This document shows, piece after piece, positions 55,605-64,000 of a DNA stretch of 64,000 bases (positions within the stretch are counted from its first letter, which is position 1; each line of letters opens with the position of its first letter). The stretch is from Diphasiastrum complanatum (taxonomy: Eukaryota > Streptophyta > Lycopodiopsida > Lycopodiales > Lycopodiaceae). Both the position numbers and the translations under genes were made by a program. The stretch lies in contig CM055102.1 in assembly GCA_029204225.1 (NCBI GenBank), forward strand, positions 5,325,520 to 5,389,519. Reading direction: 5' to 3'. The notes beneath the pieces are model-generated. The model saw only the letters and a list, made by a program, of their open reading frames with translations, made no database searches and was not told where the DNA came from.

Positions 55605-56254
55605 TGTGAAAGATTCAACTAGTTTCATCACATTTTGCAATATTTCCATATTTTGCATATTGAGGCCAAAACTTGTTTTAGACTTAGAGGTTGACTTTTC
55701 AAAGTTCATTAGTCTAAATTTCATTTGAATAAACACTTTTTGAAAGTGTGGGAAAGATAGAATGCGAGTTTGAGTAGATTCAATTTGAATTAGTTGGGTA
55801 CATTGAATCTAGACCCAAAATTGGTAGGGTTAGCATTTTGGTGGGAAAGCCAAGTGGCCAAATAGGGTTTGGACCTGCTATAAAAGGATGTAACTCGTGG
55901 AGAGAGTCATATTCTCTCTTCTCTATCTCATTTCATGCTTATACATGGTTCTCTTGGGTTCTACTATCCATTGGTGCACTATCTTGGTGATTGCTTGCAA
56001 TTCTATGTGTAGAATGATATATATTTGTTATTTTTGGATCCACACGTGTGAAATACAGTAGCTTGCTAATTTTGTACGGATAGCAACAGTACATAATCAT
56101 TTCATTCAAGTTTGATCAAGTTCTATCAGTGTTTGCATCTCAAATTGTGTGTAGATGCTGATTTTTCTACATTGGTGAAATTGATAGTGTATTTCTCTTT
56201 CTAACCAAAGATCATTTAAGTAGATTGGATCTTAAGGATCTGAAATCTTTCACA
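55605..56254 (+). repeat. 3' LTR of element E (inverted portion)
   Basis: 650 bp, TGTGAAAG...CTTTCACA. It matches 60330-60971 in the opposite orientation, with about twenty substitutions and an 8-bp indel by eye. TATAAAA lies at 55879-55885 and CACACGTGTG at 56041-56050. AGAAG (56255-56259) follows. Confidence 0.93.
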
Positions 56255-56484
56255 AGAAGCACTTTAACCTTTCATTCTCAGAGTCCTTTTTCTTTGTAGA
56301 TTCTTTTTCAGTTCTATCATTTTGAAGTTTTTGTTAATATATATATATATATTAAAAAAAAAAGTGCCCTAACCCTAAATCCTAACATGACCTAACCATA
56401 AATCATAATCTAGAACTAGACCTAATTCACTCTCACACGACCTCCCAACTTCCAGTTCTTGCTCTCCAAGAGAACTACCAAGGT
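56255..56484. other. Rearranged junction inside element E
   Basis: Non-copia DNA lies between the 3' LTR and the broken RT end. It includes an (AT)n tract (56338-56353), a poly-A run and a degenerate telomere-like CCCTAACCCTAAATCCTAA (56374-56392). It probably represents original flank carried along in an inversion. Confidence 0.5.
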
Positions 56485-59400
56485 TGAAAAGAGAGTAATG
56501 TCCTTGAAGGATCTTTCATTACCTCTTATAGTAAGCTTTATATGAGACTCCATAGGTGTATCAATAGCTTTTGCATCTACCATATGAAATCTTTCTAGAA
56601 TAGAATTAGCATACTTCTCTTGACAAATGAAAGTATATTGAGAAGATCTAATGACTTCTATTCCTAAAATGTAATGCAAATTACCAAGATCATGCACCTC
56701 AAACTCCTTCTTAAGAGCATTCTTGATATCCTCCACATCTTGATTGTCTCCACCACTCAAGATGATATCATCCACGTAGATTAGCAAGATGGTAACATCA
56801 TTTCTAGCAAACCTATAGTAAAGTGAATGATCATACTCACTCATAACAAAGCCTTGAGAGAGTAAAAAAGTGTTAAGCTTAGCATACCAACTCCTTGGTG
56901 CTTGCTTAAGGCCATACAAACTCTTTTGTAGAAGACACACATGATTTGGCTTTGTTGATGAGATGTAGCTCTCAGGTTGCTCCATGTATACTTCCTCCTC
57001 AAGATCACCATTCAAGAATGCATTTGAAATGTCCATTTGCCATAGATCCCATCCAAAAAGTGTAGCAAGTGAAATGATGACTCGAATGCTTACCATCTTT
57101 GCCATGGGTGCAAAGGTCTCATCATAGTCAATTCCTTGTTGTTGAGCATATCCTTTTGCCACTAGCCTTGCCTTGTACTTGTTGATAGATCCATCTTGGT
57201 TTGTCTTCACCTTGAAGATCCATTTTCATCCATAGCTTTCTTGTCCTTAGGCAACTCCACCAATCTCCATGTTCCATTCTTCATAAGAGCTTGATACTCA
57301 AGATCCATTGCTTGGATCCACTCCTCTTCTTTCCTTGCCTGATCTACACTTGTAGGCTCATCCAAAGAGGTTAGGAAAGCAACATAATTTCCAGAAACTA
57401 CTTGCTTACCCTTTTGATCATATGTGAGCCTTGAAGGTATTTGTCTTTCTCTTGATGTTCTCCTTGGCTTTTGACTTGATGAAGGTCCATTATCACCACC
57501 ATCCAAAGTAGGATCCTTCTCATCATCATCAAGAATGTTAGACCCATCTACTTTACCATCAATAATGCTTGAAGACACCTTTGGAATGTTTCCCTCATCA
57601 AAAATGACATCTCTACCAACAATCACTTTGTTAGTAGAAGGAATGTAAACCTTGTAGGCTTTACTCACCTCACTATATCCAACAAAAATACCTCTTCTTG
57701 AAGATGGATCCTCCTTGGTCCTATCATTAAGAGTAATGTTGACATAGCATGTGCATCCAAAGGTTCTTAGAAAGTTGACACTCGGCCTCCTCTTGAATAG
57801 CATCTCAAAAGGTGTCCTTCTATCCAAAATAGCACTCGGCCACCTATTGCACAAGAAATTGGCACACAACAAAGCTTGATCCCAAAATGGTTTGTCAAGA
57901 TTAGCACTTAGCCTCATAGCTTTAGCACTTTCACATAAAGTCCTATTCTTCCTTTCAGCCACTCCATTTTGTTGTGGAGTCCTTGATGTTGTATACTCCC
58001 TCTTGATCCCATGCTCATCACAAAAGGCCTTGAACTTGTTAGATATGTACTCACCACCATTGTCACCTCTCAAGCACTTGATCTTTGTGGAGAATTGGTT
58101 CTCCCTTGCATTCTTGAACTTGACAAAGACATCATACACTTCATCCTTGCTCTTTAGTAGATAGATCCAACAAAATCTACTCAAATCATCAATGAATGTT
58201 ACATACATCTTAGCTCCACTATTGTTAATTATAGTAAATCCATGAATATCCGGATGTACAAGTTGAAAAGGCTTTGTAGATCTAGTATAAGGTAGTCTAT
58301 GTGACTTAGACAAAGCACAAGACTCACAAACATGCTTGTCATTACTTAAGGAACTTGGAAGACCAATCACAACCTTCTTCCTTGCCATTACCTCCAATGA
58401 CTTGAAGTTGAGGTGTATCATCCTTTTGTGCCAAACCTCTTGAATAGAAATTTGCTCCCTTACAACACATCCAACTTGGTTAGCAATAACACAAGCATCA
58501 AGTTTGAACAACTTCCCTTGCCTTTTACCTTTTCCAATCAAGACATCCTTCCTTTTGATCAAACAAGCATCTCCATCAAACTCCACCTTGAGGCCCTTAC
58601 TTAGCATTTGACTCACACTAAGCAAATTCTTGGTAATAGATGGAATAAACAAGACATCCTCCAAATGAACATTCCTATTTGTAGAGAGAGAAATAGGAAT
58701 TGTGCCAATCCCTTTGATTACACACTCACCATCATTGGCCGTGTAGATCACCCTCTTGTCATCTCCATATGCCAACAAAGAAGTGAAATACTCTTTGTGA
58801 AAGGTCATGTGTGAACTTGCTCCACTATCAGTCCACCAATGATCTAGATCTCCATCATTAGCAAGCATACATGAAGACATCACAAAAGCATCATCATTTG
58901 CATCTTGCACATCCAAACCATCCTCATCAAGAGTAAGATTACCTTGCTTGTCTCCTTGATCTCTCTTCTTCTTGTAGCACTCACTTGCAAAGTGTCCTTT
59001 GACGCCACAATAGAAGCACTTGAGCTTTGATCTATTCTTCTTTTTGCCACTTGAAGAAGCATCCACTTGATCTTGCCCTTTAGACCACTTGCTTTTGGTT
59101 TTGCCCTTTGTGAACATAGCATCCTCTTGAAGTGTCGATGTAGATCCACCTCTTGCTTGAAGCCTATATTCCTCATTGATCAAGATCTCTTGAAGATCCA
59201 TCAAACTTGGCAAAGTCTTTTGAATAGCAATACTTTGAACAATGTTAGCATGAGCATCCAACAAGCCATTAAGAATCACTTGAATAAGCTCTCCTTCCTT
59301 AACGCTTTCATCTATGCAAGCTAACTCATCATTCAATGCTTTCGTTCTCAAAACAAAAGTACTTGGACTTTCTTCATTCTTTTGCAAACAAGAAAAGATT

Positions 59401-59729
59401 TGCCTTCTTAGAGTCAACACTCTAGAAGTAGACTTGGATTCATAAAGCTTTTTCAATGAATTCCAAACTTCCAAAGATGATGTGCACTTACCAACTTCCT
59501 TGAGAAGTTCATTGGTAACATTCATCTTTATCATGTGTAGAGCCTTCTTGGCCCTCTTGTCATACCTCAATTGATCTTGTTGTGTTGCTGGTCTCTCCTC
59601 CAAACCTACAACAATATCCAAAACATCATTCATCTCAAGAAGTGACTCCATCCTCACTTTCCATAATGAATAGTTACTTGAGGTAAGCCTATCATTGGCT
59701 TCCAACATGACTCCAATTGAAGTTGCCAT
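56422..59729 (-). pseudogene. Copia gag-pol of element E, frameshifted and 3'-truncated
   Basis: 59729-57207 (840 codons) encodes gag, starting 'MATSIGVMLEANDRL', with CCHC knuckle CFYCGVKGHFASEC; protease, with 'DSGASSHMT' after a Trp; pre-integrase 'VWHKRMIH', where the second zinc His is preceded by MI instead of LG; and integrase, with D, 'RGDNGGEY' and 'QQNGVAERKN'. A one-base loss near 57225 shifts the frame at the start of RT. 57210-56422 continues RT through YVDD ('LIYVDDIILSGG'). The match to copia stops after 'FKDITLF' (about 56485), before RNase H. Apart from the shift and truncation it is well preserved and close to the intact element at 20.4-24.4 kb. Confidence 0.93.
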
Positions 59730-60317
59730 GTAGCAATGACCTGATCTTCTTTTTCAACCTGTTTCAATGCACAAAGCACTCCTTTGAACAACAACAAATG
59801 CTTTCAAAAGAAATCACCAAGATTTGAAACTATCTCACAAATTCTCTTCTAGCACTTATCCAAGCAAATCAACACATAGAATCATGGAATCTTGATCAAC
59901 CTATGATCTATCCTCAATCTAATGACTTTTGCCACTTCCTAAGATTGAAATACACTCAAATGAAGTCCATCAACCTCACTATCTAGAGATCCAATCAAAA
60001 TTAGGGTTTTGACAAAATCACAAAAAATGGACTATTCCAAATCTACATGCAAATGCTCAAAATTTGATATGCAATCTATAAGCCACCACTTAGGTTGAAC
60101 CAATGATCCAAAAATCGGCCAAATCCAGCATGTGAATTCAAAAAATGGAATTGAACAAGTATATTGACCTATTTAGTGTTTTGATCTACAAAAGATCCAA
60201 TCTACAAAAGCAAAAAATCCGATTTTGGTGTAGAATCCTCTCTAGCATGCTCTAGACTTGATATCTTCACCAAATCATTGATAGATCTGATTTCCTCCTT
60301 CATAACCTGAAACACAA
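59730..60317 (-). other. Leader of element E
   Basis: Sequence between primer site and gag, about 0.6 kb, non-coding. It is similar in position to, but shorter than, the leader of the intact element. Confidence 0.6.
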
Positions 60318-60971
60318 GCTCTGATACCATGTGAAAGATTTCAGATCCTTAAGATCCAATGTACTTGAATGATCTTTGGTTAGAAAGAGAAATACACTAT
60401 CAATTTCACCAATGTAGAAAAATCAGCATCTACACACAATTTGAGATGCAAACACTAATAGAACTTGATCAAACTTGAATGAAATGATTATATACTGTTG
60501 CTTTCCATACAAAACCAGCAAGCTACTGTATTTCACACGTGTGGATCCAATAATAACAAATATAGATCATTCTACAGATAGAATTGCAAGCAATCACCAA
60601 GGTAGTGCACCAATGGATAGTAGAACCCAAGAGAACCATGTATAAGCATGAAATGAGATAGAGAAGAGAGAATATGACTCTCTCCACGAGTTACATCCTT
60701 TTATAATAGGTCCAAACCCTATTTGGCCACTTGGCTTTCCCACCAAAATGCTAACCCTACCAATTTTGGGTCTAGATTCAATGTACCCAACTTATTCAAA
60801 TTGAATCTACTCAAACTATCTTTCCCACACTTTCAAAAAGTGTTTATTCAAATGAAATTTAGACTAATGGACTTTGAAAAGTCAACCTCTAAGTCTAAAA
60901 CAAGTTTTGGCCTTGATATGCCAAATATGGAAATATTGCAAAATGTGATGAAACTAATTGAATCTTTCACA
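60318..60971 (-). repeat. 5' LTR and primer site of element E
   Basis: The LTR is 60330-60971 (642 bp). The primer-binding site TGGTATCAGAGC (complement at 60318-60329) touches it. CACACGTGTG lies at 60535-60544. The outer flank on the plus strand is CTTCT (60972-60976), the complement of the AGAAG next to the other LTR. Confidence 0.93.
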
Positions 60972-60976
60972 CTTCT

Positions 60977-63900
60977 CTCCCAAATTCTTTACTCAAACTA
61001 GAATTTGACCTCTTCCACAAGATTTGTCATATCTCCCTCAATTTTCAACCAAATTGGCTACAAATTGGCTTTGATTCAGGCTAAGAGTAAGATCTACAAT
61101 CCTATAGAATTACAGTCAGAAAGTTTGGCCAAAAATTCAGCCAAAAATGGAGAAAACAAATTGCAAAAAGCTACAACTAGCTAAAATTGAAAAGAAAACA
61201 CTAAAATGGCCATAACTTAGTCATTATAGCTCCGAATAAGAAAATCTCAGTACTTCCAAAAAGCTAAAAGAGAGATCTATTGATCTACAACAAGAAACTA
61301 CACACACACACAAAAAAATGAGAATTAGATAGTCAAAAACTGAATCAAAACATGCTGGAAATTGAAAAATCAAGAAAGCTAGAACAAGACACTCTACCAA
61401 ATTTAATAAAATCCACCAAATATGGTGGGAAAAGGATCTAATGCTCTGATATTAAAATTGTCATGTGCCAACCTTAGCATTCAAACATCTAATCCATTCA
61501 TTAAACATCAAATTACAATGGAAATGCAAGAAATCAAGAAACTAGTCAAAAATCAAGAAGATAGCTAAAAGTAGCAAAACTTCACCAAATTAGGCAAAGT
61601 AAGGTATCTTTATTCATGATTATTGATCATTCACAAGATAAGGGCCTGATTCTAGAGCATGATCATATCTCTCAAGTGATTTTAGGCACATGAACCACTT
61701 CCTTCATCAAGAAAGCTCTCAAAGAGAAGCTCCAAGATCTCTTAAAACTCAAAATTACAAAATGAACAATAGCCTCCAAATTTAGCATGACCAGCTGGCA
61801 GCCCAACGGACGTGGAGCTTTGAACTTCACGCTCAGCTGAAACAGAGCAATAACAGAGAGTAACTAACTAGTTGATTAGCGTTAACTACTCTTGTAATTC
61901 TCTGTTTTAGCTATCTTATAAACTCCACATAGTGGAGATATAAAGATTTTCTAGATCAACAGAATAGATAGAGAAGAGTGCATGAGTAGAGCAGAAAAAA
62001 AAAAAAAATAGAAACGAAATAGTTGTGGATGAAAGTCTGCCAACGAGCAGAACACAGCGAAAGAACAGAGGGTCAGGTCGCCAACGAGCGAGACACTGAT
62101 CATCTCGCTCCAAATTGTTGCTCTCTCTTGTGCATCTCCTTGTTTTTCGCTGTCTTGATTGCTAGAATGATATTTGTTCTGTGATCTGTAGTCACGTGTC
62201 TAGGATCCTGCAAGCTTCCGCCTAAGAAAATTCAAAAGAAACAAATCCGTTCACGATACACAAAACCCGTTCGCGACATCAATTGATGACTTTCCGGAAA
62301 TGGTGGAGGCCAAGAAAGAGAATAGCTAACTCTCAAACATTGAGGCTTTATAGTCACGATGTTGTTGAAAATCAACTGAAAACAAAATTGGTGATTTAAT
62401 TCCAAAATGAAAAATTATCATTAATGGTAGCAAACATACTTCATGAGTTTATTGGATGTGCATATCTTGCATTTTTTGAACAATTTAAGTTGGAGTCTCA
62501 CAAATAGATTAACATAGTCACTAGAATTCATAACATCATGTTGATAATTGTCATTTAATTTGCCACTTGAAATGAAAAAAGCATTCAAGAAAATCAACAC
62601 ATGAAATTTTTTTAAATGTCTTGAATTGTTTAGCCAATCATCTTCCTCAGCATATTTGAGAGGCAACAAACAAACATCGCAAGCTTCTTTGAGGATGTTG
62701 AGATGAGTTGTTGCATGTTGAATTTTGAAGAGACGAACCATTTTACCCTATCTATATACGACATATCAAGTGTGGACTCAATAAGATCTTGAATTCACAT
62801 TCACATTTTCATAGCTAGTTAGAGACTATGTATCAGACAATCTTTTATGAAAAATTGGCATTTCTAAATAAAAGTTCTATCAATCTTCAAGGGTTCTCCT
62901 CATATATATATCAATTGGCTTCGTGTACTTTTCCAATCCTTGGGAATCCTAAATTTTGACAGTAGCAGCATGTCATTTTGCACTAGCAACAAATATATAC
63001 ATTTTCATCTATTTTTCATGGTAATTAAGTTGATGAGACCTATGACTAACTATTTTCTCAACTTAATTTTCTTGTAAATGGGCATATTTAAAATGAGTGT
63101 GCTCAAAGTTTTCAATTTTTTCTTTCGAGGAAATAACTCTAATCTTGGTAGCTTTCTTGTTATTTTTGAAAATTTTAAATTTGGCGTTTATGTGGCATGT
63201 ATTAATTGAGAGACTTGTTAAAATTGGGCTTCAGGGAGGGAGGACAAATATAGTTTCTAGCTTTGGCTCATTATTTCGGCGAGGTGTCTTTGCAAGTACA
63301 AACATTGAGTATATTTGTGCTATAAGAAGCCAAAACTGAATTTGAACTTATAAACTATAGAATGCTCAACATCTCATCTATTTCTCGATTCATTTTTGAG
63401 TTGAAGCAAGTGCTGCATCCAACATAATAAGAGTCCTTGAATTGAATGACAGCATGAATTATATCTTGCTTAAGTCTTCTCTGCATAAGTTTATTTGAAA
63501 GAAATAAAAACATTGAATTAATATCAAGAGTGGAGCTTTAGTTCATGTGCTTCATATCTGTCAAGCTTGGGGGCTATCACCTCCATCTTCCATTTTGATT
63601 AAAGAGCTGAATCCTTATCAATTGTATTTTGATAATAGGAGCTTTGACATATTTGAAGGACATAGAGCGACCCCATTCAAGATTCTTAACTTGAAAAGTG
63701 CATTGTCAACTAGTTCTAAGAGTCCTAGAATGTTGTATTACAAATCAAGTCAGTGGCACTTCAAATTTAGTCAAGAATATGTAGAAAATCTTTGCAAGGA
63801 AAACTTCAGAAGCTAACCACATATATGGGCATCAACTTGACTAAACATGCCATCTCAAAATAGGATGGCAACCCTAGATGTCAAATTTCATCAACAGCGG

Positions 63901-64000
63901 TTTGAAGATGTGGAAGCTCCACATCTTCAAACATATCTAGAACTCAGTTAATCCGCTCTTCTCAGTCAACTGATTTGATGCATAGTATCTGTTCAATAAA
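60977..64000. other. 3 kb without recognisable gene
   Basis: A degraded primer-site-like GCTCTGATAT at about 61451-61460 hints at an old minus-strand LTR starting there. 61793-62130 resembles the block at 49370-49560. TTCGCGA-type motifs appear near 62270, as in the LTR of element A. Small ORFs (62421-62741 minus, 63097-63339 plus, 63547-63816 plus) have no known domain, and I do not call them genes. Confidence 0.4.

Noticed and set aside
57892-59324. Plus-strand ORFs over element E
   Set aside because: Antisense shadows of the minus-strand polyprotein.
60977-64000. Small ORFs near the right end as genes
   Set aside because: No motif, no splice partners and base composition like the surrounding non-coding DNA.

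Overview
This window looks like plant nuclear DNA. The evidence is a host gene with eight exons and GT-AG introns, many Ty1/copia LTR retrotransposons primed by the plant initiator-tRNA-Met site (TGGTATCAGAGC), a tRNA-derived SINE-like sequence and long CT/CTT microsatellites. No bacterial-type operon, CRISPR array or rRNA was seen. I cannot name the species.

Layout. 1-9.7 kb holds degenerate copia pieces: an RT/RNase H remnant with its 3' LTR (541-2414), an unrecognised 303-codon minus-strand ORF (2809-3720), a 3.5-kb internally deleted copia element with both LTRs (4759-8270), and a lone 5' LTR with primer site (8549-9299). 9.7-19 kb is mostly non-coding, with dispersed and tandem repeats, a SINE-like head next to a small HEAT-like gene fragment (13.6-14.8 kb), and two long CT tracts near 19 kb.

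19.6-37.9 kb is a nest of minus-strand retroelements. A structurally complete, apparently very young copia element (19755-26175; 5-bp target duplication, one LTR mismatch spotted, one 1317-codon polyprotein) sits inside the coding region of an unrecognised element (D). D in turn shares an LTR with a decayed autonomous copia element (B, 27632-33511). Next to B lies a third element (C, 33512-37936) that lost protease and integrase and has unusual LTR ends.

41.6-51.1 kb carries the clearest host gene: a mitochondrial formyltetrahydrofolate deformylase (PurU type), 341 codons in eight exons. Intron 1 (4.3 kb) contains an LTR, a copia RT remnant and a terminal-inverted-repeat element that appears to carry an exon of the DNA-repair gene FANCI. 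Intron 5 (2.9 kb) contains another copia remnant.

53.3-61 kb is again retrotransposon. Its main component is a copia element whose 3' half (RNase H plus LTR, plus strand) is inverted relative to its 5' half (5' LTR, gag to RT, minus strand). Matching target-duplication sequence beside both LTRs supports a single original insertion. The last 3 kb shows no recognisable gene.

The retroelement parts form standard copia life-cycle modules (gag, protease, integrase, RT, RNase H between LTRs). Only the 19.8-26.2 kb element looks able to supply them all. A palindrome, CACACGTGTG, recurs in LTRs of several otherwise different families.
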